Source: Sphingomonas sp. H160509 (GTDB lineage Bacteria > Pseudomonadota > Alphaproteobacteria > Sphingomonadales > Sphingomonadaceae). Taken from it: a stretch of 64,000 nt of DNA. The position numbers were made by a program, and so were the translations under genes. Each line of letters opens with the position of its first letter. The stretch's first letter is position 1. The notes beneath the pieces were generated by a model that searched no databases, was not told the origin of the DNA, and saw only the letters and a program-made list of their open reading frames with translations. The stretch is from positions 1,910,001 through 1,974,000 of the forward strand of contig NZ_JAMXSR020000002.1 in assembly GCF_024124765.2 (NCBI RefSeq), in the 5' to 3' direction. Shown one piece after another: positions 48,551 through 58,132 of the stretch.

Positions 48551-49222
48551 TCATGCGCGACCGAGCATGTATCCTACGCCGCGCACGGTCTGTACGGCTA
48601 ATGCAACATCTTCTGTTTCCAATCGCTTACGCACCCGGTGCACGTACACCTCGACAGCATTCGACCCCAGCACGTCGCCTGAGCCGAACAGCTGGTCCTC
48701 CAGCATCCGCTTCGGCACGACATGATCGAACCGGCGCATCAAAAGCTCGAGCAGCTCTCCTTCCCGAACCGACAGGTCGAGCATGCGGTCGCCCGTGCGA
48801 AACTCGCGCGTGGCTGGATCGAGCGACAAGTTGCCGGCAACGATCCGCTGCCCATCCGAGCGCGTGTCCCGACGGAGCACCGCCTGCACCCGCGCGTGAA
48901 GCTCGTCGAAGTGGAACGGCTTCACGATATAATCATCCGCGCCCGCGGCCAGACCCTCGACCCGGGCTTCGAGTGCACTGCGACCGCTGACGATCAGGAC
49001 GGGCTCGCTCCGATGCTCCGCCCGCAGTCGCCGCAGCAGGTGCAAACCGTCCTCATCGGGTAGCCCCAGATCCAGGATCGCCATCACATACCCGGTCGTC
49101 CGCAGCATGATTTCGGCATCCAGTACGCTATGCGCCAGATCGGCGTGAATATGACGTCGCGCAAAGGCATCGCGCATGCCCTCGGCCAGCACGACGCAAT
49201 CCTCGACAATCAGGACGCGCAT
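48551..49222 (-). CDS. OmpR-family response regulator (orphan)
   Basis: A 223-residue response regulator. The receiver starts MRVLIVEDCVVLAEGM with acidic pocket ED, phosphorylation site VMAILDLGLPDEDG (Asp51 region) and the Lys of YIVKPF. The winged-helix DNA-binding domain (residues 125-223) has LSVREGELLELLMRRFDHVV, NAVEVYVHRVRKRLE and TVRGVGYMLG. No kinase is adjacent on the same strand; the nearest are the HisKA_2 kinase and the one at 50.7 kb. ATG 49222 is used; six codons upstream also are open. It is convergent with the peroxidase gene and may control it, but this is only position-based. Confidence 0.9.
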   Translation of the reverse strand: MRVLIVEDCVVLAEGMRDAFARRHIHADLAHSVLDAEIMLRTTGYVMAILDLGLPDEDGLHLLRRLRAEHRSEPVLIVSGRSALEARVEGLAAGADDYIVKPFHFDELHARVQAVLRRDTRSDGQRIVAGNLSLDPATREFRTGDRMLDLSVREGELLELLMRRFDHVVPKRMLEDQLFGSGDVLGSNAVEVYVHRVRKRLETEDVALAVQTVRGVGYMLGRA

Positions 49223-49498
49223 GATCGAGGCCTCACACATTGGACCGTTGCAATAGGATAAAGATATCCGCGGAAAGGGAAGATGGCTTCAACTCCGGCA
49301 ATTATACCCGGTGATCATGCAGCAATGATCCGGTGCCTTTCGTGATGGGAACATTACGGTTTACCAATGTCGCCCCTCAACGATCCTTTATCCCATCGAT
49401 GATGCTTTCAATCATACCTTGATGCAGGCTGCCGCCCCGAGATCTCATGAGATAACATTCAAAATATGAGTTCTGCTGTTTTTTTTGAGGTATCTGCT

Positions 49499-50668
49499 GT
49501 GCGCTATACGAAACTATTCGCGGCACTAGTTGCATTGACGAGCTATACCGGCCTGGCTCAAGCGCAAGATAACAATCTTGCAGAGCCTGCGGCGAACGAC
49601 GAACCCATCGATCTGACATCGCGTCAGGCGCCTTGGGGGCGATCCGATATCGATGTCAGTCGGAAGGATCGCCTCTACTCGGTCGATGCTTCGTCGAGCT
49701 TCGTTGCAGTGACGGACCCTGTGCGCGGCAGACTGCTCGGTTTCATTCCGCTCGATAAGGGCGTTGGTCTATCGGCCGTGGTCGAACCGACGCTGAACTT
49801 CGCGCCAGACGGGCGGACGCTTGCAATAAACCTGGCGCGATCCAGCACGGTCGCATTCCTCGATACGCGGACGAACAGCGTGCGGCGTAGCGTGATCGTG
49901 GCGGGCATCCCGGCAGGCGCATTCTACACGCCAAACGGCAAAGAGGCGTGGATTCCGGTTCGCGGCGCAGACTATATTTCCGTCCGCGATGCAAAAACTC
50001 TTGATGAGCTTGCCAGGGTTGCCATTCCGGAGGGTCCCGGTTTGATGACTTTTTCGAACAACGGTCGCTACGCCTATGTTTGCGCAATGACGGGATCACG
50101 CATGATCGTCGTCGATACCGGCAAGCGGGCGATTATCGATCGCGTAGCCAACAGTTCGAACTCATGCTCGAGCATAGCATCCTCTCCCAATGGGCGGCAG
50201 GTCTGGTTTACGGCCAAAGAGGCTGGCCAGGCGGTGGCCTTGTCAACAAAACCGCCATTCGCGGTCCTGCGCACGGTCGATACCGGTCCACGCAGCAACG
50301 CCGTGAACTTCGTGAGCAACGACGACGGGCAGTTTGCCTACGTGTCCGTCGGCGGGCTTGGCGTCGTGAAGGTGGTCGATACGGATACGTTCGATACTGT
50401 CGCGACATTGCCGGTAACTGGAATACCCAAGGGTCTCTGGCCGTCGGGCGATGGCAGCCTGATGTACGTGGCTCTTGGCAACCGCAATGCGATTGCCGTG
50501 ATCGATACCGTCAAGCAGAAGCTGATAAATTCGCTGCCTGTCGGTCAGCCAGCACAGGCCGTCGCCTATGTGCCATATGCGATCCGATCGGGGCACGGGT
50601 TGGTCAATTTGCAAGCCACCGCCCAAGGCGCATCGTCTAGTGCGCCGGCGGCGGGGTCAGATCGGTAG
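49499..50668 (+). CDS. Secreted YVTN-type beta-propeller protein
   Basis: A 389-residue exported protein built from about seven blades of the YVTN/SMP-30-like beta-propeller type. GAGG lies nine bases before GTG 49499, giving signal peptide MRYTKLFAALVALTSYTGLA. Blade strands repeat the pattern VVDT..: SVDASSSFVAVTDPVRGRLL, RMIVVDTGKRAIIDRVANSS, GVVKVVDTDTFDTVATLPVT and AIAVIDTVKQKLINSLPVGQ. The role may be binding of a surface or cofactor partner; no catalytic motif is seen. Its end overlaps the convergent histidine kinase by 12 bp. Confidence 0.8.
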   Translation: MRYTKLFAALVALTSYTGLAQAQDNNLAEPAANDEPIDLTSRQAPWGRSDIDVSRKDRLYSVDASSSFVAVTDPVRGRLLGFIPLDKGVGLSAVVEPTLNFAPDGRTLAINLARSSTVAFLDTRTNSVRRSVIVAGIPAGAFYTPNGKEAWIPVRGADYISVRDAKTLDELARVAIPEGPGLMTFSNNGRYAYVCAMTGSRMIVVDTGKRAIIDRVANSSNSCSSIASSPNGRQVWFTAKEAGQAVALSTKPPFAVLRTVDTGPRSNAVNFVSNDDGQFAYVSVGGLGVVKVVDTDTFDTVATLPVTGIPKGLWPSGDGSLMYVALGNRNAIAVIDTVKQKLINSLPVGQPAQAVAYVPYAIRSGHGLVNLQATAQGASSSAPAAGSDR

Positions 50669-52006
50669 TTGGCCGCCCGAAGTCGTCCGCCTCGACAAAC
50701 GCATCGAGGCAATCAGGCCGGGCTTTCCGTCACTCAGGCTTGCATCGCCGTCATGAAGTCGGGCGACCGCAGCCACCAAGGCCAGGCCGAGGCCGGTGCC
50801 GCTGTTCGGATTGGCATGATCGAGACGACCGAAACGGCGCATCGCAAGCGTCCGCTTTGCCGGGGGAATACCCTGCCCCTGATCGGCAACACTGAGGATG
50901 ACGTCGGTCCCGTCCGTCTCGATCGCTAGCGTGATAACCCCAGCACCGTATTTCAACGAGTTCTCGATGAGATTGCCAACAGACTGGGCAAGCAGTTCCC
51001 GGTGGACGGGGGTCAGTATCGCTGGCGCTGGCGACACACGCAGGACCCGCCCTTGCTCCTCGACGATTGGACCATAGATTTCGGCGATGACCTGAAGTTC
51101 GTCATAAAGGTCGGTTTCGACGAAAGTTTCCATACCAATGCCGGCCTCGGCTCGCGCAATCCGAAGTGCCGCATCGACGATCGTCAGGACGCGTTCCCCC
51201 TCGACAAGAGCTATGCGTACATCGCCCTGCGCCTTTTCCTCCACGAGCATGGCAACTCGTTCGAGCGCCGCGCGCTGTCGAGTCAAAGGCGATTTGAGAT
51301 CATGCGCCAAGCTGTCCGTGACGATCTTCAACTCCCTGACCAGCAGTGCGACCCGGTCGAGCGTCTGGTTGGTGGCGTCCGTCAGGGCGGCAAATGCATC
51401 CTTTGCAGGACCAGCCGGAACACGACGATCAAGATCTCCCTGCCGAACCGCTACCAGGGTTGCGACCGTCCCCCTCAACCGGCGTCTGACCATCCAGGCC
51501 GCAAGCCAGGCCGCGACACCGGCAAACAGGACTGCGAGTAGCAGCCCGATCGCAGCAGCACGTTTCAGGAAGCCCAATACGCGCGTCTCGTTCTCGATAA
51601 CGCCGCCCGTCAGCAGCCTTTCGCCCGTGGGCAGCGACGTCGCGCGAACCCACATTCGCTCAACCGCAACGTGATTCGATCGCACCAGCGCAACCATGAC
51701 GTGCCGGTCGCCGACCGTGACGGCGTCGGGCCAGTGCGTCAGGTTGCCTGCCAATGGGCGCCCCTGCGCATCGGCGAGCAACAGAACGGCGTCCGTCGGG
51801 ATCATGCGCCGCCCGCGCATCTGGACCGCGTCCCGAAGTGCTGGCACCCCGCCCCGTGCATAGGTGAACAGCAAATCGTCACGCAGCACGTCGGCGCGTG
51901 CAGACTCGGCCTGCTCGATTTGTCGATGCACGACTGTTCGCGTCACGAGCAGCAATCCCACCCCCGCGGCAACCTGAAGCAGGAAGACCAGCGACGCAAA
52001 CCGCAT
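50657..52006 (-). CDS. Sensor histidine kinase (HAMP, HisKA)
   Basis: An inner-membrane sensor kinase of 449 residues. Helix 1 is FASLVFLLQVAAGVGLLLVT, the periplasmic domain is about residues 30-170, and helix 2 is AAAIGLLLAVLFAGVAAWLA. A HAMP linker follows (LVAVRQGDLDRRVP), then HisKA with the phospho-His in DSLAHDLKSPLTRQRAAL and HATPase with NLIENSLKYG, VADQGQGIPP and SGTGLGLALVAAVA. The partner regulator precedes it on the same strand with an 18-bp gap; a coupled TTG at 52027 would be a start alternative. The periplasmic sensor has no recognised fold. Confidence 0.88.
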   Translation of the reverse strand: MRFASLVFLLQVAAGVGLLLVTRTVVHRQIEQAESARADVLRDDLLFTYARGGVPALRDAVQMRGRRMIPTDAVLLLADAQGRPLAGNLTHWPDAVTVGDRHVMVALVRSNHVAVERMWVRATSLPTGERLLTGGVIENETRVLGFLKRAAAIGLLLAVLFAGVAAWLAAWMVRRRLRGTVATLVAVRQGDLDRRVPAGPAKDAFAALTDATNQTLDRVALLVRELKIVTDSLAHDLKSPLTRQRAALERVAMLVEEKAQGDVRIALVEGERVLTIVDAALRIARAEAGIGMETFVETDLYDELQVIAEIYGPIVEEQGRVLRVSPAPAILTPVHRELLAQSVGNLIENSLKYGAGVITLAIETDGTDVILSVADQGQGIPPAKRTLAMRRFGRLDHANPNSGTGLGLALVAAVARLHDGDASLSDGKPGLIASMRLSRRTTSGGQLPI

Positions 52007-52023
52007 CGTGGTGGATCGCCAGT

Positions 52024-52714
52024 TCAAGGCGAAGCGCTCAACCGGTAGCCGACGCCGCGCACGGTATGCAGGAGAGGCTTGGCCGACCCCGCATCGACTT
52101 TCTTGCGAAGCCGGCTCAGGTGGACGTCGATGACGTTCGTGCCTGGGTCGAAATGATAGTCCCAGACGCCTTCCAGCAGCATCGTCCGCGTGACGACCTG
52201 ATCGCAGTGGCGGAGCAAAAACTCCAGCAGGCGAAACTCCCGAGGCTGGAGGTCGACGACTTGTCCGGCGCGTTTCACGCGGCGAGTGAGCAGATCGATT
52301 TCGAGATCGTCGCACCGTCGCGACGTATCGACACTTGCCGCCGAGGCACTACCTCGGCGGACCAGGAGCCTAATGCGTGCGAGCAACTCGGCGAAAGAGA
52401 ATGGCTTGGCCAGATAATCATCGCAACCTCGGGTCAATCCATCGATGCGATCCCTCTGGCAGGCCGCGTCCGGACAAGATGATCACCGGCGTTACGACCC
52501 CTGCCGCACGCAAGGCGGCCAGTACTGCCATGCCGTCCATGCCTGGCATCAGCCGATCGAGGACAATGCAGTCATAACTGCCATCGGTGGCGTGAAATAG
52601 TCCGTCCCGGCCATTAGCAGCGCGATCAACGACAAAATTCTGTTCATCGAGTCCGTTGCTCACATACCGCGCAGTCTCGTCATCGTCCTCGATAATCAAG
52701 ATTTTGTTCGTCAT
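52024..52714 (-). CDS. OmpR-family response regulator (one frameshift)
   Basis: The regulator partner of the kinase at 50.7-52.0 kb. The receiver opens MTNKILIIEDDDETARYVSN and has the phospho-Asp in YDCIVLDRLMPGMDGMAVL. An extra G at 52464-52465 shifts the frame after ILSGR; the corrected join reads ACQRDRIDGLTRGCDDYLAK-PF. The winged-helix domain has LQPREFRLLEFLLRHCDQVV and NVIDVHLSRLRKKVD, and TVRGVGYRL near the end. Corrected length is 229 residues. The order (regulator then kinase) is that of QseB/TctD-like pairs. Confidence 0.88.
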
Positions 52715-53058
52715 GACACGGCCTATTCCCATTGCTTGCGAGCGATGACGCGCGGCTGTCGATAATCAGATGGTGTTGGGCTGGTGCATTCGATGATGCG
52801 ATCAGCGTCATGATCATAGCCTCGTCGGCAATTCCATTGATCCATACCTGTGTATGATCGAGGAAGAAGATGAGTGATGCCACTACGCGACGCAGGCGCT
52901 GCAGATCGCAACGCAACAAGACACGGCCAAGTAATCAATGGATGCTGAATCCAACCATATGTTAAGAGCGCTAATCTTATGATTGGTCATGGTCCGTCGA
53001 GAGGCGTAGCATTCTGCCGATTGCGATCAAACGATACTGATCGCGGCGGGAGGCTGAC
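52715..53058. other. Divergent control region between two two-component systems
   Basis: No gene is supported in these 344 bp; small minus-strand frames lack a ribosome site. The strongest structure is CCATAC-CTGT-GTATG near 52842-52855, an interrupted repeat that could bind either regulator. GGGAGG at 53048-53053 is the ribosome site for the TTG start at 53059. Confidence 0.45.
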
Positions 53059-54583
53059 TTGCGCGGAGATATCCAATCGAGGCGGCTGGCACGCCAGTTT
53101 TACATGATTGCCGCGGTGGTGCTTGCCTTGGCGATATTTGCGCTCGACGTGCTGAGCCCGCTGCAAGGCGCCGCTGCCGTGCTCTACACCACGGTCATCC
53201 TCGTCGCCGCGCGCAGTCACGATCGACGGCTGATAGTCCTCGCCGGCGGCTTCTGCTTCGTGCTTTCGCTTGTCGGCTATTATATCAGCCATTGGGGCTC
53301 GACCGACGATTCCCCCGCCATGCGCCTCGGCGTGAGCCTGATCGCGATCGGCATCGCAACCGTCCTATCCGCCCGTCATCAAACCATGACCGAAGCAGGT
53401 GCTCGGTCCGATGCCCGCTATCGCTCAATCTTCAACGCCGCCGGCTTTCCGATTTGGGAAGCGGACTGGTCGGTCGCGCACTCGCTGCTGAAGGGTACCG
53501 ATCAACCGACGGTTGCATTCATCCGTGATATTTCGCCAACCTCGAGGATCACCGACGCCAACGACGCTGCGGCCCGCCTGTTCGGTCTCGACCGCAAAGA
53601 GGATCTCGTCGGCGGCAGCATGGAGCATTTTCACACGCCGGAGGCGGAAGCCGCGTTGGCACGGATTTTCAGCAGCCTGATGACCGGGCAAAACCAGATG
53701 GAGGAGGAGGTCCGGTTCAGGACGCATAGCAAGGGAGCATATCGACGTCGTTCTGCGTGTTTCGGTTCCCGTTGCAGAGCAAAGATGGACGCGGATCCTG
53801 GTAATGGCGATCGACGTGACGGATCGAAACCTTGCGCAAGCAAAGTTTGAAAAATCGCAGGCTCAACTGATGCACGTGTCGCGCGTGACCACGTTAGGCC
53901 AGCTTGCCGCGTCGATCGCGCATGAAGTCAACCAGCCGCTGGCAGGCATCATAAACTATGCGAAATCAGGGCGACGCTGGCTTGTCCGCGATACACCGGA
54001 CCCGGCAGAAGCACTCGATTGCCTCGACCACATTGCCAAGGACGGCAAGCGCGCCGCCGACGTCATCAGTCGGGTGAGGACGCTTGCACAGAAGACCGCG
54101 CCGAACTCCGAGCATATGAGCCTTCAACCACTCGTGGATGAAACAATCGCACTGCTTGGCCGGTCCCTGTTAGCAAGCGGGGTCACCGTCAGCATATCGG
54201 CCCCGCCGTACGTACCGGCGGTAATGGGTGACCGAGTTCAGATCCAACAGGTATTGATGAACCTCCTGCTGAATGCGGAACAGGCGATGCGGTCGACTCC
54301 GGTCGGGCACCGCGACTTGTGCATCGAACTCACGGTGGAGCGCGACAAGGTGCTGATAGAAGTATCGGATTGCGGCGCCGGGATCAGCGGTGACGCAGCG
54401 CAAAATCTGTTCTCGCCATTCTTTACGACCAAGCCGGACGGGCTCGGCATGGGTCTCTCGATCTGTCGTTCGATCGTCGAAGATCATGGCGGTTCTCTTT
54501 CGGCGACCAATAATCTGGTCCGCGGGGCCACCTTCAGGTTCCGGCTGCCGATCGCGGAAGCCGAGGGACGGGAGGCTGCGTGA
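53059..54583 (+). CDS. Membrane PAS histidine kinase, FixL-like (one frameshift)
   Basis: A 507-residue kinase starting at TTG 53059, with GGGAGG six bases upstream. Four helices form the N-terminal sensor ([52 protein letters not shown] and [15 protein letters not shown]), then a PAS domain ([20 protein letters not shown] to the region with [15 protein letters not shown]). An extra G at 53733-53735 shifts the frame; corrected it reads [17 protein letters not shown]. HisKA has [20 protein letters not shown] and the ATPase [15 protein letters not shown] and [18 protein letters not shown]. The HEVNQPL motif places it in the FixL/DctB-like class. It overlaps the FixJ-type regulator. Confidence 0.87.
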
Positions 54584-55227
54584 TGTCTGACACTCCTCCT
54601 GGATGCGTTTGCGTGATCGACGATGACGACAGCCTGCGCGGATCGATTGGCAGCCTTCTTCGCTCGAGTGGGTTCGTCGTGGCGCTGTATGGCAGTACCG
54701 ACGCGTTTCTGGCAGCAGGTGTTCCTGCGGTTGCCGCATGCCTGGTGCTCGATATACGTCTACGCGGCGAGAGCGGGCTGGACTTTCAGGATCGCCTGCT
54801 AGCCGACGGGATCACGATCCCGGTCATACTCATCACCGGGCACGGCGACATTCCGATGACGGTCCGTGGCATGCGCGCAGGCGCGATCGATTTTCTGCAA
54901 AAGCCCTTCGAGGACGAAGACCTGACTGTCGCCGTAACCAAGGCGATCGAAACGGATCGTTCACGTCGTTTGGTTGCGGCAAGCGCTGCCGTGCTGCTTG
55001 ACCTCTATCGCGGGCTGACGCCACGGGAGCAGGAGGTCATGGGTTTCGTCGTCACGGGCTTGATGAACAAGCAAATCGCGGCCCGTATGACGCTGTCCGA
55101 CATCACGGTAAAGATTCACCGCGGCAGTTTGATGCGCAAGATGAACGCCCAGTCCCTGGCCGATCTGGTGCGAATGGCGGAGCTGCTCGGCATCCGCGAC
55201 GACAGTATTCACAGGTATAACGCTTGA
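54583..55227 (+). CDS. FixJ-family response regulator (LuxR-type HTH)
   Basis: A 214-residue regulator starting at the ATG that overlaps the kinase stop as TGATG. The receiver has CVIDDDDSLRGSIGSLLRSS, the phospho-Asp in CLVLDIRLRGESGLDFQDR and the Lys in FLQKPFEDEDL. The DNA-binding part has LTPREQEVMGFVVTGLMNKQ and ITVKIHRGSLMRKMNAQS, a FixJ/NarL helix-turn-helix. It is the output arm of the upstream kinase. Confidence 0.91.
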   Translation: MSDTPPGCVCVIDDDDSLRGSIGSLLRSSGFVVALYGSTDAFLAAGVPAVAACLVLDIRLRGESGLDFQDRLLADGITIPVILITGHGDIPMTVRGMRAGAIDFLQKPFEDEDLTVAVTKAIETDRSRRLVAASAAVLLDLYRGLTPREQEVMGFVVTGLMNKQIAARMTLSDITVKIHRGSLMRKMNAQSLADLVRMAELLGIRDDSIHRYNA

Positions 55228-55303
55228 GTATGATTCAACGGACGCCGATGGTCAGCTAACCGTGATGTTCTAACACGATAAAATCTTGACCGTGGAGCAT
55301 GGT

Positions 55304-55697
55304 GTGTCTGGTTTACCGACTATCGCGATCGTTGATGACGATCCCGGCATTTTACGCAGTATCGACAGTTTGATCAGGTCCGCGGGTATGACCGGCACGG
55401 TGTTCGATTGCGCCGAAGCCTTTCTCGAAGCGCCTGGACATAGCCATTTCGATTGCCTGGTAACCGATGTGCACATGTCCGGCATATCCGGGCTGGACCT
55501 GCGGGAAGAATTGATGCGACGCGGATCGCCGCCGCCGACGATCATCATGACCGCTTTCCCTACCCCCCGCCTTACGCGAACGTGCGCAGAGAGATGGCAT
55601 TGGCGCGTTCCTGACGAAGCCTGTCGATCCGGACGAACTGCTGGCGACAATTACGGCAGCGTTGAGCGCCACGAGGACAACCGAGACAATGCTGTAA
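55304..55697 (+). CDS. Single-domain FixJ-like receiver (one frameshift)
   Basis: A stand-alone receiver of about 130 residues. The GTG at 55304 with GGAG upstream is preferred over a TTG at 55286. IAIVDDDPGILRSIDSLIRS provides the acidic pocket, and DCLVTDVHMSGISGLDLREE the phospho-Asp. An extra C at 55563-55568 shifts the frame after MTAFPTP; the corrected end reads ALRERAQRDGIGAFLTKPVD with the switch Lys and stops with TTETML. It lacks any DNA-binding domain, so it may act as a phosphate sink or relay for the kinase two genes upstream. Confidence 0.8.
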
Positions 55698-55701
55698 GTC
55701 C

Positions 55702-56635
55702 CTAAACGAGCATTCCTCGCGTGCGGAGCCACCCGGAATACCAGGAAGGCCACACCCCCCGTCGGCGTGTTTGGCGAGCCCATACCGAACCCGTGACCGC
55801 CGCTCGCGAGACGGTGCAGCTCGACGGGGATGTTCGCCGCCCGACACGCGTCTGCCATAATGATCGTGTTCTGCGGATTCGAGATCGGATCATCCACCGC
55901 CTGGACCAGGAAGATCGGCGGACATTTCGCCCGGACATGCGTCTCGACCGACCATTCGGCACTCTCGGCGGCGCTCGGTCTAGAACCGATCAGCACGCGG
56001 CGCAACGATGTGTGATCATAGGGCGGTTGCAACGTGATGATCGGATAGATCAGCGCGGCATCCTGCGGTCGTCCCGAAAACGCATCGATCGCGTCGGCCG
56101 GCGGGTAGGAGGCAAAGCCGGAGCGGGTTGCCGCGAGCCCCATGAGGTGTCCGCCCGAAGAGAACCCCAGCACGCCGAGCCTGGACGGGTCGATCCTCCA
56201 CGTGTCAGCGTTCGCCTGTATCATTCGTAGTGCCCGTTGTGCATCCTGGAGCGGCGCCAACGGTCCTGCATTCCAGCCCTCCCCGGGCAGGCGATACCGC
56301 AGAATGAACGCGGTAATGCCGTGGGCTGCCAGCCAACCTGCTGCCGGCCTTGCCTCGCTTGCCATTTCGATCCGCTTATAGCCTCCACCGGCGGCGACCA
56401 GCACCGCTGCGCCGTTGGGGCGGCTCGGCGCAACCATTTCGATCGTCGGCATCACGATATTCGTCACGGCGCCCGTCGCACCGATTAACTCAGCGCCGCT
56501 CGGTCCCCCACCTTCGGGCGGACTACGCCATAGCGGTATGCCAGCCGCCGAGGATGCAGTAGCGCTCGTTCCGCCGAGTATCGGCGCCAACATTGCAGCT
56601 CCCCCTGTTACGAGAAGCGTTCTGCGATCAAGCAT
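55702..56635 (-). CDS. Secreted alpha/beta hydrolase (BD-FAE/esterase-like; one frameshift)
   Basis: An exported serine hydrolase of 310 residues. The N-terminus LDRRTLLVTGGAAMLAPILG is Tat-like. The sequence IPLWRSPPEGGGPSG followed by AAVLVAAGGGYKRI (oxyanion HGGGY-like) and the elbow LGVLGFSSGGHLMGLAA fits the esterase/acetylxylan esterase group. The Asp and His are in FLVQAVDDPIS and LASGGHGFG. An extra C at 55755-55760 disturbs the last 20 residues; the corrected end is VWPSWYSGWLRTRGMLV. It is convergent with the receiver gene by a few bases. The substrate is unknown. Confidence 0.82.
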
Positions 56636-57045
56636 TGCGAACTCCCTTACAATAGTGCGGCAAATCATGCGACGATCAAACAAACGCCGATCGCTCCATC
56701 GTGACGTCAACGATGCACAGAGACGCATATCGCTGCGACTTCGGTTATCACGTGGGCACAAAGCATCAATAAGCTGCCACTTTCGCGCCATCTGTACTGA
56801 ATTTATTTCTTACGACTTAGTATTATACGGGGTAACGCTACACCTAAGTATACTTTTCCAACCCGGCCCAACTGGATAATTACCGGTTTGTCGGGCAGTC
56901 TTCCCCCTCCCCCCCACGGACTGCTCGACACCCCTCAACGCCGCCTCGGTAGATGGGGGGCGTTACGGTGATTTTGCCCCCAGCGGACTCCCGCCTCCTG
57001 GCGGCGACTGCGCCATTGATATCCAGCAAGATCAAGAGGTGGACG
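56636..57045. other. AT-rich spacer upstream of a lipoprotein gene
   Basis: About 410 bp, with an unusually AT-rich part near 56795-56870 (TTATTTCTTACGACTTAGTA and nearby TATAC) that stands out from the GC-rich surroundings and likely holds promoters for the divergent hydrolase and lipoprotein. A homopolymer CCCCCTCCCCCCC at about 56906-56918 follows. No gene is supported. Confidence 0.45.
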
Positions 57046-57411
57046 ATGCGAATTGCCCTTTTTGCGGCCAGTGCGACCCTCCTTCTGATGTCCTGCGCCG
57101 ACGGTGGCAAACTGCCGCGCTGCGGTGACGGCTACAGCGTTGCGTCGCCCGCGATCGGGAAGGCATTCATACGCGATTTGACCTCACGCCTTGCCGGACC
57201 GGATCGTGAGAACACAATCGCCGAGGCGATCCGGCAGATGCGATCGAAGGATCCGACCATTGCAACAGACGACGTCGTCGACGTCATCATCGCCGCCGAT
57301 TGCCCGAACGTCACGGCGCGCGCCGATGCCGACCGGTCATCGGATCTTGCTCACGTCGCGGCGCTGAGGGAACAGGTTTACGCGCTCCTCGGTGAAGCCG
57401 CAGCTCCCTGA
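57046..57411 (+). CDS. Small lipoprotein of unknown function
   Basis: A 121-residue lipoprotein. AAGAGGTGG precedes ATG 57046. FAASATLLLMSCADGG gives the lipobox Cys. The mature part has one more Cys pair (LPRCGDGY and AADCPNV) and predicted helices (FIRDLTSRLAGPDRENTIAE, AIRQMRSKDPTIATDDVVDV and LAHVAALREQVYALLGEA). No family is recognised. It lies before the ECF sigma factor in the same direction with a 111-bp gap. Confidence 0.7.
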   Translation: MRIALFAASATLLLMSCADGGKLPRCGDGYSVASPAIGKAFIRDLTSRLAGPDRENTIAEAIRQMRSKDPTIATDDVVDVIIAADCPNVTARADADRSSDLAHVAALREQVYALLGEAAAP

Positions 57412-57522
57412 TCGGGATCGTCGCAGCCCCCCTTTTTTCAGAACGTCGTCGCAGGGCGCGGACAGCCATTCCCTAGAAACGCCAAATTCCGAGACGTCAC
57501 GTCCCAGCATCGCGAGGTACAG

Positions 57523-58072
57523 ATGACCCGTCCCGACATCACGCTACCGACCCCGAACGATCGGCTGGAGACCTCGTTTCTTGAGAATTATCGAGCTACT
57601 CGGATTTATACGCTCGCGCGGTACCGGCGAAGCAGCGGAAGATATTGTCCAGGAACTCTGGTTGAAGGCTCGCTGGACGGATGCAAGGGTCCAGACGACA
57701 CCTCTTCTCGATGACCCCCGCGCGTTCCTTTACCGCATGGCTATCAACCTCGTTGCCGATCATTACCGCACTAGACTTCGCCGGCAGCGGCGTGATGGCC
57801 TCTGGGTGGAGTGTACTGGACCAGTAGCAATCGGCAGTTTCGAAGCATCAGCCGAAACGACCTTGATCGTCCGCGAGCAACTCAGCGCTGTCGAAGGCTG
57901 GCTGACCACGATGGGCGCGCGCGCATCCGCCATATTCAAGCGCTATCGTATCGAAGGTGCCAGCCACGCCGAAATTGCACGGGAACGGGGCATCACGGTG
58001 AGCGGCGTCGAGAAGCACCTCTGCCGATGCTATCGCGCGCTGGAGCATTTACGCTGCGACCTCGCAGTTTAG
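57523..58072 (+). CDS. ECF RNA polymerase sigma factor (one frameshift)
   Basis: A sigma factor of about 182 residues with region 2 (AAEDIVQELWLKARW and DDPRAFLYRMAINLVADHYR) and region 4 (FKRYRIEGASHAEIARERGI and GVEKHLCRCYRALEHLRC). The first 20 residues (MTRPDITLPTPNDRLETSF) are in another frame; the shift lies near 57569-57590, perhaps one extra T. The RLRRQRRD segment and the FecI-like C-terminus fit the ECF group that controls iron or surface genes. No anti-sigma factor is adjacent; the downstream gene is a FUSC transporter. Confidence 0.84.
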
Positions 58073-58132
58073 ATCCAGCGACAACGCCGCGGCGTACCTC
58101 GCATTACAGGGTTCAAGGATCGGGATATAAGG

